Of a DNA stretch of 64,000 nucleotides, positions 32,398-45,258 are shown in pieces. A program made the position numbers and the translations under genes. Under the pieces are notes generated by a model, which saw nothing but the letters and a program-made list of their open reading frames with translations, was not told where the DNA came from and did not search any database. Location of the stretch: NCBI RefSeq assembly GCF_002902945.1, contig NZ_CP026101.1:3348001-3412000 (forward strand), written 5' to 3'. Numbering within the stretch: position 1 is the stretch's first letter; each line of letters opens with the position of its first letter. This DNA is from Paraburkholderia caribensis (GTDB lineage Bacteria; Pseudomonadota; Gammaproteobacteria; Burkholderiales; Burkholderiaceae).

Positions 32398-32483
32398 TGG
32401 TGGAGGAGGTTGGATTCGAACCAACGTAGGCGTAAGCCAACAGATTTACAGTCTGCCCCCTTTAGCCACTCGGGCACCCCTCC
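32398..32483 (-). tRNA. tRNA-Tyr (anticodon GUA)
   Basis: An 86-nt class II tRNA with a long variable arm, acceptor GGAGGGG/CCUCCUCC-type stem, anticodon loop CUGUAAA carrying GUA, and an encoded CCA. It is the first gene after the promoter at 32498-32526. Confidence 0.96.
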
Positions 32484-32497
32484 GCAGAGAACTGATG

Positions 32498-32526
32498 ATT
32501 ATGGGGGAGCGATTACATCTTGTCAA
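32498..32526 (-). promoter_or_regulatory. Strong promoter of the tRNA-tuf-secE-rpoBC unit
   Basis: On the minus strand a perfect TTGACA -35 box (32521-32526) and CATAAT -10 box (32498-32503, 5/6) are 17 bp apart, 15 bp before tRNA-Tyr. It is one of the best promoter matches in the window. Confidence 0.85.
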
Positions 32527-32553
32527 GTGGCTCTTGACCGCTCGAAACCCATA

Positions 32554-32575
32554 GGCTCTCACTTATAGTAGAGCC
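32554..32575. repeat. Inverted repeat with a -10-like core between the rrn terminator and the tRNA-Tyr promoter
   Basis: Arms GGCTCT and AGAGCC (6 bp) enclose ten bases that read TATAAG on the minus strand (32562-32567). No -35 box stands at the right distance, so this may be chance. It resembles the arrangement at 6292 and 11218. Confidence 0.4.
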
Positions 32576-32583
32576 AGAAACGC

Positions 32584-32613
32584 CAAGACCCCGCTTTTGA
32601 GGGCGGGGTCTTG
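32584..32613 (-). terminator. Terminator of the rRNA operon
   Basis: A perfect 11-bp stem CAAGACCCCGC/GCGGGGTCTTG with an 8-base loop lies about 15 bp after 5S rRNA. The U-run after it on the minus strand is short (GGCGUUUC), but the very strong stem and its place make a terminator the best reading. Confidence 0.75.
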
Positions 32614-32626
32614 TCTTGGGTAAGGA

Positions 32627-32741
32627 GCCTGACGATTACCTACTTTCACACGGGCAATCCGCACTATCATCGGCGTGGAGTCGTTTCACGGTCCTGTTCG
32701 GGATGGGAAGGGGTGGTACCGACTCGCTATGGTCATCAGGC
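32627..32741 (-). rRNA. rrf: 5S ribosomal RNA
   Basis: The minus strand reads GCCTGATGACCATAGCGAG at the 5' end and closes with ATCGTCAGGC, the terminal helix of 5S rRNA. It contains the conserved CCGAACAGGACCGTGAAAC segment. Ends are estimated from helix I and may be off by a few bases. Confidence 0.93.
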
Positions 32742-32883
32742 ATGACGGGTTGCTGCGTCGCGCTGGAGGTTGGGTAACCTGGTCGCGCCACAGCCAATCG
32801 GGAAGAAGCGTAAAGAGGGTATGGGTTGTGTTGTTTCTGGCACAACACCGATCTCAACCTGATGCGTAAAACACACCGGTTAT

Positions 32884-35766
<2,883 letters not shown>

Positions 35767-36087
35767 TATAACGGGTGTGTCTCGTCGTGTTGCCACGCCA
35801 GACTCACTCGCTACAGGCTGAGTATTCGCGTTGTGCCGTATTCCAGGTTCGTCTTTCGATGAACTCAAAAAATACATTGATACAATCACAACCCTGATTC
35901 ACCTACTCGCGCGCCCATCTCTAAGCACGCTTTCGTGAATCTCTTTACTACTTCTTCCTGATTGTTAAAGAACGACAGCCGATATCTAACTGCAATACCG
36001 CATCTGACTGGCTCAATTGCCAATGTTTGTCACACTGAACCGCCAGCATCTTTCGACGCTCGCGCCAATGAAACCAACATTGGGAAT
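35767..36087 (-). other. Spacer between tRNA-Ala and 23S with boxA
   Basis: This 321 bp part of the 16S-23S spacer holds no gene. It contains the boxA-type element GTTCTTTAACAAT at 35961-35973 (minus strand), the same core as in the 16S leader, which recruits the NusB-S10 antitermination complex. The sequence next to 23S is AT-rich and would pair with its 3' flank (TTATAGG...CCTATAA) for RNase III processing. Confidence 0.7.
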
Positions 36088-36163
36088 TGGTGGAGGATGA
36101 CGGGATCGAACCGACGACCCCCTGCTTGCAAAGCAGGTGCTCTCCCAGCTGAGCTAATCCCCC
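36088..36163 (-). tRNA. tRNA-Ala (anticodon UGC)
   Basis: A 76-nt cloverleaf with acceptor GGGGGAU/AUCCUCC-type stem, anticodon loop UUUGCAA carrying UGC, GUUCGAUCC T loop, and an encoded CCA. It is the second spacer tRNA of the rRNA operon. Confidence 0.97.
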
Positions 36164-36214
36164 AGTCATACAGTACACAGGGGGTTTTGCGATCAGCCAC
36201 CGCAGACAAGACGC

Positions 36215-36291
36215 TGGTGGGTCTGGATGGATTCGAACCATCGACCCCCGCCTTATCAAGACGGTGCTCTAACCGACTGAGCTACAGACCC
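36215..36291 (-). tRNA. tRNA-Ile (anticodon GAU)
   Basis: A 77-nt cloverleaf with acceptor GGGUCUG/CAGACCC, anticodon loop UUGAUAA carrying GAU, GUUCGAAUC T loop, and an encoded CCA. It is the first spacer tRNA after 16S rRNA. Confidence 0.97.
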
Positions 36292-36358
36292 CTGAGCCTG
36301 TCTTCAATTAACAGCCGACAAGTGTGAGCGCTCAACTTGTGAAACGCTAAAGCTCTGG

Positions 36359-37890
<1,532 letters not shown>

Positions 37891-38156
37891 AACCTGTTAC
37901 TGTTTTTCGGTTTCGTCAGAAACCGGTCGCTCACTCAAAATCACTGACGAAAGATCTGCGCTGGGTCTTTCAACCCAGTCAAACCTTCCTCAATTTCTTC
38001 CGTGTGAGACTCGATTACTTTCGCTATCAGTGACCCGAAGATCACCGCGCGCCTCGTCATCGAGCGCCCACACTTATCGGCTGTTGATTGTTAAAGAACA
38101 TTCGCGGGAAGCGCCTTGCTTTCACCACGTTGCTGCGTCAGCAGCAGAGAAACGAG
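37891..38156 (-). promoter_or_regulatory. rRNA operon leader with boxA
   Basis: This 266 bp stretch between the rrn promoter and 16S holds no gene. It carries boxA (GTTCTTTAACAAT, 38087-38099) for antitermination and two stems: CTGGGT/ACCCAG (37961-37978) and CGGTTTC/GAAACCG (37908-37925). The part next to 16S should pair with its 3' flank for RNase III processing. Confidence 0.75.
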
Positions 38157-38185
38157 ATTATGAAGAACCTTTTTCGTTTCGTCAA
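38157..38185 (-). promoter_or_regulatory. rrn promoter
   Basis: On the minus strand a TTGACG -35 box (38180-38185, 5/6) and a CATAAT -10 box (38157-38162, 5/6) are 17 bp apart. An A-run (TAAAAAAACC) directly upstream could act as an UP element. I saw no second promoter of similar quality, and nothing else clear in the 166 bp up to the hydrolase gene at 38352. Confidence 0.8.
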
Positions 38186-38351
38186 CCGGTTTTTTTAGCA
38201 TCGCCTGAAAAACCTTGCTGACTTCACGACCGCGCCGTCTCTGCCGCGGCCCCGTTGTGTCGCATCCAACTGACTGCTGCTCAACGAGGACGCGAATCTT
38301 AGGCCATCCCGCGCCACGTGACAAGGGTGGGATGCAAAGTTTTTTCAGCGG

Positions 38352-39626
38352 TCATTTCTTCGCAGCGTTCACCACCGGCTGCAGCGGGATCGCATCCGCC
38401 ATCGCTGAATAGCCTGCGTCGCTGGGATGGATCTGGTCCCCACTGTCGAACGCGCGGCGCAAGCGCGTCGCATCGGCCGGGTCGCGAAGCGCGGCGTCGA
38501 AATCCACGACGCCGTCGAACGCATGGCCTGTCCGGATCCATTGATTCACCTCCGTGCGAATCGCCTCGCGCTGCGGCGGCAGCGCCGCCGGCGTCAAGGT
38601 GGCGCCGAAAATCCGCACCCCACGAGCGTGCGCCGCCGCAATCACGCGCTTGTATCCCGCGATCAGGCTATCCACGGTCACTTGCGTATGCGGCGCATCG
38701 CAATCCAGGCCGCCATGCGCCGGCATCGCTGCGAAGTTGATGTCATTGATACCGATCAGCAGGATCACCGTCTTCACGCCCGGCTGAGCCAGCACGTCTC
38801 GCCCGAAGCGCGACGCGAGCGCGTCACCGTAGCAGGGGGAATCCGTCAACAGCCGGTTTCCACTGATTCCCAGATTCACGACCGCCACCGACCGGTCGCC
38901 GCTCTGCGCCACCCTGTGCGCCAGCGCGTCAGGCCAGCGCCGGTTCTCGTTCAGGCTCGAGCGCATTCCGTCTGTGATCGAATCGCCAATCGCCGCAATC
39001 GTCGTCGACGATGGGGCCTCGACCTGCACGCCCGTGACCCACGCGAACTGGGTGATCCGCTGCCGGTAAGCATCGGCGGACGCGTCGCCGGCATGGTTGC
39101 CCGGCATCGACAGATAGTTGACCTGGCTCGACACGCGATGCCACGCGATCAACTTTTGCTCGCGCCCCATATAACTGCTGACTGCGTACGGCACGCCGGC
39201 GGAAATCCCGACACGAACGGGGTCGCTATCGACCTCTCCGCCCGGCGGCACGCTAACCATCGGCTTTCCGCCGAAAGTCACCCGCGCCTCTGTCCCGGCC
39301 TGAACGGTCGCGCGCGCGCCGCCACCCGACCGCGCGATCCGCAGATCCTCTATGACGAGCGGCGCTTTCCCATACGCATTACTTATATGGATGCGCGCGA
39401 CCTCACCCGACAGCGTCGGATACACGATCTGCCGAAGCGTCCGCCCCGCGACGTCAGGCGCCCGGTACAACGGCGGCGGATTGGATATTTGCGGAATCGG
39501 CTGGAGCGCGGTCGCCCACGCGGTCACCCAGGGCGACGGGCTATCGGCAGCGGCCACGGGAGCCGACGCCAGCAGAAAGGAAGACAGAACCGCGCCACAC
39601 ACGACGGCGAGAGAACGAATGGTCAT
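38352..39626 (-). CDS. Secreted SGNH/GDSL-family hydrolase
   Basis: This 424-residue protein belongs to the SGNH hydrolases, which cleave esters of lipids, sugars or polymers. A signal peptide is visible at the start (MTIRSLAVVCGAVLSSFLLA, cut near AAADS). The four blocks are AIGDSITDG with the nucleophile Ser, NLGISGNRLL, LIGINDINF, and DQIHPSDAGY with the catalytic Asp and His. The first about 190 residues form an extra domain of the kind seen in sugar-ester esterases. It stands alone between the rrn promoter and paaA, on the opposite strand to paa. Its substrate is unknown. Confidence 0.85.
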   Translation of the reverse strand: MTIRSLAVVCGAVLSSFLLASAPVAAADSPSPWVTAWATALQPIPQISNPPPLYRAPDVAGRTLRQIVYPTLSGEVARIHISNAYGKAPLVIEDLRIARSGGGARATVQAGTEARVTFGGKPMVSVPPGGEVDSDPVRVGISAGVPYAVSSYMGREQKLIAWHRVSSQVNYLSMPGNHAGDASADAYRQRITQFAWVTGVQVEAPSSTTIAAIGDSITDGMRSSLNENRRWPDALAHRVAQSGDRSVAVVNLGISGNRLLTDSPCYGDALASRFGRDVLAQPGVKTVILLIGINDINFAAMPAHGGLDCDAPHTQVTVDSLIAGYKRVIAAAHARGVRIFGATLTPAALPPQREAIRTEVNQWIRTGHAFDGVVDFDAALRDPADATRLRRAFDSGDQIHPSDAGYSAMADAIPLQPVVNAAKK

Positions 39627-39721
39627 TGCGACTGATCGGTGAAAAATGGTTGAGAACGCGAGTCGCCCATTGTGCACGATTGCATAGTGCAAACCCCTAC
39701 CGGTTCATCTTGAAAAATTTA

Positions 39722-39749
39722 TTAACCGACCGGACGGTTGGTTTATACT
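39722..39749 (+). promoter_or_regulatory. paa operon promoter with overlapping operator palindrome
   Basis: A TTAACC -35-like box (39722-39727) and a TATACT -10 box (39744-39749) are 16 bp apart, about 40 bp before paaA. An imperfect palindrome AACCGACCGGACGGTT (39724-39739, 7 of 8 base pairs per half) covers the spacer. It resembles the ACCGACCGGTCGGT-type operator described for the TetR regulator PaaR in Burkholderia. A regulator of that kind is encoded at 44629-45258. Confidence 0.7.
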
Positions 39750-39786
39750 GCCGAACACACCCTTACTCATGACGAGAGCGTTCGAC

Positions 39787-40785
39787 ATGTACACGCAATC
39801 CCTCGACATCCCGGGCAACGTCGCCCCGCTCGACACGGCTGCCAGTTCGCCCGAGCAGGCGCGTTTCGATGCAGTCATGGCCGCCGACGGCAAGATCGAA
39901 CCGCAAGACTGGATGCCCGACGCGTACCGCAAGACGCTGGTGCGTCAAATCTCACAGCACGCGCACTCGGAAATCGTCGGCATGTTGCCGGAAGGGAACT
40001 GGATCACGCGCGCGCCTAGCCTGAAGCGCAAGGCGATCCTGCTGGCAAAGGTGCAGGACGAAGGCGGCCACGGTCTCTATCTCTACAGCGCGGCTGAGAC
40101 GCTCGGCGTGTCGCGCGACCAGATGATCGACGGGCTGCACTCCGGCAAGGCGAAGTACTCGAGCATCTTCAACTATCCGACACCGACCTGGGCGGACGTC
40201 GGCGTGATCGGCTGGCTGGTCGACGGCGCGGCGATCATGAACCAGATTCCGCTGTGCCGCTGCACGTACGGGCCGTATGCGCGCGCGATGATCCGTATCT
40301 GCAAGGAAGAGTCGTTCCATCAACGTCAGGGCTTCGATGCGCTGATCGCGATGATGAAAGGCACCGACGCCCAGCGCGAGCTGGTCCAGCAAGCCGTGAA
40401 CCGCTGGTGGTATCCGGTGCTGATGATGTTCGGCCCGAGCGACAAGGATTCCGTCCACAGCAACCAGTCGGCGAAGTGGGGCATCAAGCGCATCACGAAC
40501 GACGACCTGCGTCAGAAATTCGTCGACGCGACCGTCGAGCAGGCGAAAGTGCTGGGCGTGACGCTGCCGGACCCGAAGCTGAAGTGGAACGAAGAACGCG
40601 CCCACTACGACTACAGCGACCTCGACTGGGATGAATTCTGGCGTGTCGTCAACGGCGACGGCCCCTGCAACAAGGAACGCCTCGCCACGCGCGTAAAGGC
40701 GCACAACGACGGCGCCTGGGTCCGCGAAGCCGCCCTCGCCCATGCCGAAAAACAGCGCCAGCGCGCGCAGCAACACGCCGCCTGA
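39787..40785 (+). CDS. paaA: 1,2-phenylacetyl-CoA epoxidase, catalytic subunit PaaA
   Basis: PaaA is the di-iron oxygenase subunit that turns phenylacetyl-CoA into its 1,2-epoxide, the first step of ring breakdown. The 332-residue protein starts MYTQSLDIPGNVAPLD. I chose this ATG because GAGAG stands 8 bp upstream, whereas the ATG six codons earlier has no such site. Carboxylate and His ligands lie in KVQDEGGHGLYLYS and ICKEESFHQRQGF. It is the first gene of paaABCDE. Confidence 0.95.
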   Translation: MYTQSLDIPGNVAPLDTAASSPEQARFDAVMAADGKIEPQDWMPDAYRKTLVRQISQHAHSEIVGMLPEGNWITRAPSLKRKAILLAKVQDEGGHGLYLYSAAETLGVSRDQMIDGLHSGKAKYSSIFNYPTPTWADVGVIGWLVDGAAIMNQIPLCRCTYGPYARAMIRICKEESFHQRQGFDALIAMMKGTDAQRELVQQAVNRWWYPVLMMFGPSDKDSVHSNQSAKWGIKRITNDDLRQKFVDATVEQAKVLGVTLPDPKLKWNEERAHYDYSDLDWDEFWRVVNGDGPCNKERLATRVKAHNDGAWVREAALAHAEKQRQRAQQHAA

Positions 40786-40824
40786 GTGGCGCCCCAAATC
40801 TGGAAGGACTGGTAGGAGATAGCG

Positions 40825-41109
40825 ATGAACAAGGAATGGCCGATCTGGGAAGTCTTCGTGCGCAGCAAGCAGGGACTCGACCACAAGCATTGCGGCAGCC
40901 TGCATGCCTCGGACGCGTCGATGGCGCTGCGCATGGCGCGCGATGTCTACACCCGCCGGCAGGAAGGCGTGAGCATCTGGGTGGTGCCGTCGTCGGCGAT
41001 CACGGCATCGGCGCCTGACGACAAGGCAGAACTGTTCGAACCGGCGGCGGACAAGATCTATCGCCACCCGACGTTCTATCAGTTGCCCGACGAAGTCAAC
41101 CACATGTAA
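40825..41109 (+). CDS. paaB: Phenylacetyl-CoA epoxidase subunit PaaB
   Basis: The 94-residue protein starts MNKEWPIWEVFVRSKQGLDH, the PaaB N-terminus, and ends FYQLPDEVNHM. PaaB is thought to bridge the oxygenase and the reductase of the complex. An AGGAG box precedes the ATG. It lies 39 bp after paaA. Confidence 0.95.
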   Translation: MNKEWPIWEVFVRSKQGLDHKHCGSLHASDASMALRMARDVYTRRQEGVSIWVVPSSAITASAPDDKAELFEPAADKIYRHPTFYQLPDEVNHM

Positions 41110-41118
41110 GCGCGCGTC

Positions 41119-41922
41119 ATGACCACTACGCCTCAACACCTTGCCTACGTGCTGCGCCTCGCCGACACCGCGCTGATCCTCGGTCAGCGCAATGCGGAAT
41201 GGTGCGGACACGGACCGATTCTCGAAGAAGACATCGCGCTGTCGAACATGAGCCTCGACCTGGTCGGCCAGGCACGCCTGCTGTACACGCACGCCGCCGA
41301 TCTCGAAAAAACGCTGACGGGCAAAAGCCGCACGGAAGACGACTACGCGTTCTTCCGGGTCGAGCGCGAATTCGCGAACTACACGCTGGCCGAGCTGCCG
41401 CATGTCGGGCCTCTCGCCGGCACGGCGCGCGCCGACAAGGATTACGCGGTCACGATCGTGCGCAACTTCCTGTACTCGACGCTGATGCTGCACGTGTGGT
41501 CGGCTTTGACGGGTTCGTCGGATGACCAGTTAGCCGCCATTGCCGCCAAGTCGATCAAGGAAACGCAGTACCACGTGCATCACTCGCACGAGTGGCTCGT
41601 GCGTTTCGGCGACGGCACGGACGAATCGCATCGCCGTGCACAGGCTGCGCTCGATTATCTGATGCCGTACACGCGTGAATTCTTCAGCGCGGACGCGACG
41701 GAAGACGCGATCGCCGCTGCCGGTATCGGTCCGAAGACGTCCGAACTGGAAGCGCTGTGGCTCGAAGACGTGCGCGCCGCGCTCGACGAAGCGACGCTGA
41801 AGCTGCCCGAACCCGTCAAGCACATCACGACGGGTAAGCACGGCGAGCATTCGGAGCACATGGGCTTCCTGCTTGCCGAAATGCAAAGCCTCGCGCGCCA
41901 GCATCCGGGCGCAAGCTGGTAA
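41119..41922 (+). CDS. paaC: Phenylacetyl-CoA epoxidase subunit PaaC
   Basis: The 267-residue protein is the structural, non-catalytic ferritin-like partner of PaaA. Its family features are MSLDLVGQARLLYTHAADLE and ETQYHVHHSHEWLVRFGDGT. The shadow frames on the other strand over paaA-C are not genes. It starts 9 bp after paaB. Confidence 0.94.
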   Translation: MTTTPQHLAYVLRLADTALILGQRNAEWCGHGPILEEDIALSNMSLDLVGQARLLYTHAADLEKTLTGKSRTEDDYAFFRVEREFANYTLAELPHVGPLAGTARADKDYAVTIVRNFLYSTLMLHVWSALTGSSDDQLAAIAAKSIKETQYHVHHSHEWLVRFGDGTDESHRRAQAALDYLMPYTREFFSADATEDAIAAAGIGPKTSELEALWLEDVRAALDEATLKLPEPVKHITTGKHGEHSEHMGFLLAEMQSLARQHPGASW

Positions 41923-41950
41923 TCCGTCGATCCAACAGGTGAGTCCAACG

Positions 41951-42514
41951 ATGACGTCGACTGCTCAAATCGCCGCCGTGGCCCCGGATCACGCGCTCGC
42001 CCAGGCGTGGGCCGTGCTCGAAGCCGTGCCCGACCCGGAAATCCCCGTCGTGTCGATTCGCGAACTGGGCATTTTGCGCGACGTGCGCCGCGCCGCCGAC
42101 GGCGCGCTCGAAGTCGTCATCACGCCGACTTACTCGGGCTGCCCGGCGATGTCGCAAATTGCGGAAGACATCGGCCATGCGCTCGACGCAGCGGGTTTCG
42201 CGCCGTATCGCGTCGAAACCGTACTCGCGCCCGCCTGGACCACCGACTGGATCACCGACGACGCCCGCGACAAACTGCGCGCCTACGGCATCGCACCGCC
42301 GACGGGCAACTGCGGCAGCGGCGACGCCAGTGCGAACGGTGGATCGAAAGAAAAAGTGATCCGCTTCGTTCCCCGCTCGCTGCCCGCGCCCGCCTGCCCG
42401 CGCTGCGGCTCGAAGCACACCGAGCGCCTCGCGCAATTCGGCTCGACAGCCTGTAAGGCGCTGTACCGCTGTATCGACTGCCGCGAACCCTTCGACTATT
42501 TCAAACCGTACTGA
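41951..42514 (+). CDS. paaD: Phenylacetate degradation protein PaaD
   Basis: PaaD is needed to mature the epoxidase, probably in Fe-S cluster delivery. The 187-residue protein has an N-terminal MIP18/DUF59 domain (VPDPEIPVVSIRELGILRDV, TYSGCPAM) and a C-terminal Cys4 ribbon (CPRCGS...CIDCREPFDYF). I start at MTSTAQIAAV, after a GGTGAG box, as the longer frame overlaps paaC by 50 bp. Confidence 0.93.
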   Translation: MTSTAQIAAVAPDHALAQAWAVLEAVPDPEIPVVSIRELGILRDVRRAADGALEVVITPTYSGCPAMSQIAEDIGHALDAAGFAPYRVETVLAPAWTTDWITDDARDKLRAYGIAPPTGNCGSGDASANGGSKEKVIRFVPRSLPAPACPRCGSKHTERLAQFGSTACKALYRCIDCREPFDYFKPY

Positions 42515-42515
42515 T

Positions 42516-43604
42516 ATGGCCACCCCGCAATTTCATCCGCTGCGCATCCGGGAAGTGCGGCCCGAAACCGCCGATGCGGTCTCCGTCGCCTTCGAAGTCC
42601 CCGCCGAACTGCGCGAGCAGTATCGCTTCACGCAGGGCCAGTTCGTCACGCTGAAGACGCATATCGACGGTGAGGAAACGCGCCGTTCGTATTCGATCTG
42701 CGTGGGCGTCACCGATTACGACCGCGACGGCGAGTTGCGCATCGGCATCAAGCGCGTGCGCGGCGGCCGCTTTTCGAACTTCGCGTTCGATACGCTGCAA
42801 CCCGGCCATATGCTCGACGTGATGACCCCGGACGGGCGCTTCTTCACGCACCTGAACGCCGATCACGGCAAGCAGTACGTCGCGTTCTCGGGCGGTTCCG
42901 GTATCACGCCCGTGCTGGCCATCGTCAAGACAACACTCGAAATCGAGCCGCGCAGCACGTTCACGCTGATCTACGGCAACCGCAGCGTCGATCAGATCAT
43001 GTTCGCCGAAGAGCTCGAGGATCTGAAGAACCGGTTCATGAACCGCTTCGTGTTGTATCACGTGCTGTCCGACGATATCCAGGACGTCGAGCTGTTCAAC
43101 GGCGTGCTCGACCAGGCGAAGTGCGAGTCGTTCCTCCAGACCTTGGTGCCTGCGGACTCGATCGACGAAGCCTTCATCTGCGGCCCCGGGCCGATGATGG
43201 ATGCCGCCGAAGCGGCGCTGAAGGCAGCGGGCGTGCCGCAGGCGAAGGTGCACGTCGAGCGTTTCGGCACGCCGCTGCCGCAAGCCGGGGTGCCCGTCGC
43301 GGAAATCACCGACGATACGCCGACCGCCGACCTCGAAATCGTCCTCGACGGCAAGAAACGCAAGCTGAAGTTGCCGTATCAGGGTTTGAGCGTGCTCGAC
43401 GTGGGGCTGCGCGCCGGACTCGCGCTGCCGTATGCGTGCAAGGGCGGCGTCTGCTGCACCTGCCGCGCGAAGGTGCTCGAAGGCGAAGTGAAGATGGAAA
43501 AGAACTACACGCTGGAGGAACACGAAATCCGCGACGGCTACGTGCTGACCTGTCAGTGCCATCCCGTCAGCGACAAGGTCGTGGTTAGCTACGACGAACG
43601 CTGA
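42516..43604 (+). CDS. paaE: Phenylacetyl-CoA epoxidase reductase PaaE
   Basis: PaaE passes electrons from NADPH to PaaA. The 362-residue protein has an FAD domain (RRSYSICVG), an NAD(P) domain (GGSGITPVLAI, CGPGPMMDAAE) and a C-terminal plant-type 2Fe-2S ferredoxin (YACKGGVCCTCRAKV...LTCQCHP). It starts one base after the paaD stop and is followed by a strong terminator. Confidence 0.95.
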   Translation: MATPQFHPLRIREVRPETADAVSVAFEVPAELREQYRFTQGQFVTLKTHIDGEETRRSYSICVGVTDYDRDGELRIGIKRVRGGRFSNFAFDTLQPGHMLDVMTPDGRFFTHLNADHGKQYVAFSGGSGITPVLAIVKTTLEIEPRSTFTLIYGNRSVDQIMFAEELEDLKNRFMNRFVLYHVLSDDIQDVELFNGVLDQAKCESFLQTLVPADSIDEAFICGPGPMMDAAEAALKAAGVPQAKVHVERFGTPLPQAGVPVAEITDDTPTADLEIVLDGKKRKLKLPYQGLSVLDVGLRAGLALPYACKGGVCCTCRAKVLEGEVKMEKNYTLEEHEIRDGYVLTCQCHPVSDKVVVSYDER

Positions 43605-43683
43605 TGTCCGCATGGCGCAGTGCGCCATGCACCGTACGTGCGCATCGTCGCTTTCGGCACACACGCGATCCGCTTACACTAGG

Positions 43684-43728
43684 GGCCGCTCGTCATGGGA
43701 AACGCATTCCCTGGACGAGCGGCCTTTT
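43684..43728 (+). terminator. Terminator after paaE
   Basis: An 11-bp perfect stem GGCCGCTCGTC/GACGAGCGGCC (43684-43694 with 43714-43724), extended by an inner GGGAA/TTCCC, runs into TTTT. It closes the paaABCDE operon and separates it from the DUF1835 gene. A smaller GCATGGCGC/GCGCCATGC hairpin lies at 43611-43631. Confidence 0.88.
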
Positions 43729-43789
43729 CCGTTACTTGACCAACCTGCGCGACCGAGCTGCGCTCAAAGGGCGCACGAACCGCCCGTCA

Positions 43790-44611
43790 ATGACCATGAG
43801 CACGATCCACATCACCAATGGCGACGTCGCCGCCGATTCTCTACGCGAGGCGCTCGATCAGGCGCGCCGCGCAGACATCGTGCTGGCCCTGCGCGACGAT
43901 CTGGCCGTTGGTCCGCTGCATGGCATCGACGAAGCGCCGCAGATACGCGCCGACTTCTGGCGAGGCGTGACCGGCGACACCACCCGCGATTTCCTCGCCG
44001 AGCTGGAACAGCAGGCGAAGGAGCTGAAAGCGGTGGTCGACGGTACGGCGCATGTGGTCGTCTGGCACGGTCAGAGCGCCGCCGATCAGCTGACGCTGCG
44101 CCGCGTGTGCTTCCATCTGCGCGAGTTGCCGCAGCGGCTCAACGAAGTGCGCCTGTCGATCGACGACCTGACGGGCGACGCAAGCGCCCCGCTCCGCCGT
44201 TCCGATCGCGCGACGTCAGTCGGCATGTTCGCCCCCGATCTGTTGCAAAAGCACCTGCCCGAGGCCGCGCCTGTTTCGGTGCTGCGCATCGGCAGGCTCG
44301 CGCTCGAATGGCAGGAAGTGAAACTCGTCGATGCCGAACTGCGCCGCTGGCACGACGAGACCTTGACGACCGGCACGTTCGCCGAACTGGACGCGCTGGT
44401 CCTCCAATACGCCGTCGACGGCTGGCAGGCCGCCGGGCGCGTCGCGGCTTGCGTGATGGCGGCGCACAGCGGCTTGCTGGTCAGCGACAAGCTCGTGCTG
44501 TGGCGGATGCGCGAGCTCGCGGTCGCGGGCCAGTTGCAGTTGCGCAGCGACGCGGATAACTGGCGTTCGCTCGAAATGCACGTCACGCGCACCACCCTTT
44601 CTCCCGTATAA
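43790..44611 (+). CDS. DUF1835 domain protein, next to paaR
   Basis: This protein of about 273 residues begins MTMSTIHITNGDVAADSLRE and shows the DUF1835 start (HITNGD), with DIVLALRDDLAVGPLHGID and VWHGQSAADQLTLRRVC further on. Its function is not known. Two ATGs (43790 and 43796) are possible starts, and neither has a clear Shine-Dalgarno. It follows the paaE terminator and lies 17 bp before the PaaR-like gene, probably as a two-gene unit. A gene of this type lies in the same place in Burkholderia cenocepacia, as I recall. Confidence 0.75.
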   Translation: MTMSTIHITNGDVAADSLREALDQARRADIVLALRDDLAVGPLHGIDEAPQIRADFWRGVTGDTTRDFLAELEQQAKELKAVVDGTAHVVVWHGQSAADQLTLRRVCFHLRELPQRLNEVRLSIDDLTGDASAPLRRSDRATSVGMFAPDLLQKHLPEAAPVSVLRIGRLALEWQEVKLVDAELRRWHDETLTTGTFAELDALVLQYAVDGWQAAGRVAACVMAAHSGLLVSDKLVLWRMRELAVAGQLQLRSDADNWRSLEMHVTRTTLSPV

Positions 44612-44628
44612 GACCAAACAGAACAATC

Positions 44629-45258
44629 ATGGCCCGTACACGAGCCCCAGACCATGAAAGCCAGCGCGACCAGATCCTCGATCTGGCCGCTGAGAAATTC
44701 GCTCAAACGAGCTATCCCAGCACGTCGATGGCCGATCTGGCTGCGGCGAGCGGCACGTCCAAGGCGCGCCTCTATCACTATTACGAGAGCAAGGAAGCGA
44801 TTCTTTTCGACCTGCTCGACCGCTACACGAAGCGACTGATGCTGATCATCGCCGAGGTCGAAGGCGCGAGCCAGCGGCGCGGACTCACTGAACGCGAAAC
44901 CTTCGCCGAGCTGATCCGCGCGTTCCTTTCCGAGTACGAGACGTCGCACAGCCGGCACGTCGCGCTGTTGAACGACGTCAAATATCTGGTCGAGTCGCAG
45001 CGGGAGATCATCCTGAACCGCCAGCGCGACGTGGTCGCCGCGTTCGCCCGGCAATTGGCGCGCGCGTACCCCGAACGCGTGGCGCGCGAAAACCAGACGG
45101 CCCTCACGATGATGGTCTTCGGCATGATCAACTGGACGTTCACCTGGCTCAAGCCGGGCGGCCGGATGGGTTATCGGGAATTCGCGGAACAGGTGGTCGC
45201 GATGGTGGATCACGGGCTGGCCGCAAGTGCATCGGATGGGGACGCTGGCGGTCGCTGA
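44629..45258 (+). CDS. paaR: TetR-family regulator, PaaR-like repressor of the paa genes
   Basis: The 209-residue protein has a TetR helix-turn-helix (STSMADLAAASGTSKARLYHYYESKEAI, about residues 30-58, in part) and a C-terminal ligand domain. In Burkholderia a TetR protein at this place represses paa and is released by phenylacetyl-CoA. The operator-like palindrome at 39724 is its likely target. The role is inferred from context, while the family is clear. Confidence 0.8.
   Translation: MARTRAPDHESQRDQILDLAAEKFAQTSYPSTSMADLAAASGTSKARLYHYYESKEAILFDLLDRYTKRLMLIIAEVEGASQRRGLTERETFAELIRAFLSEYETSHSRHVALLNDVKYLVESQREIILNRQRDVVAAFARQLARAYPERVARENQTALTMMVFGMINWTFTWLKPGGRMGYREFAEQVVAMVDHGLAASASDGDAGGR

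Noticed and set aside
39952..41493. 513-residue open frame opposite paaA-paaC
   Set aside because: It spans three genuine genes and their spacers on the other strand, and its product has no recognisable domain.
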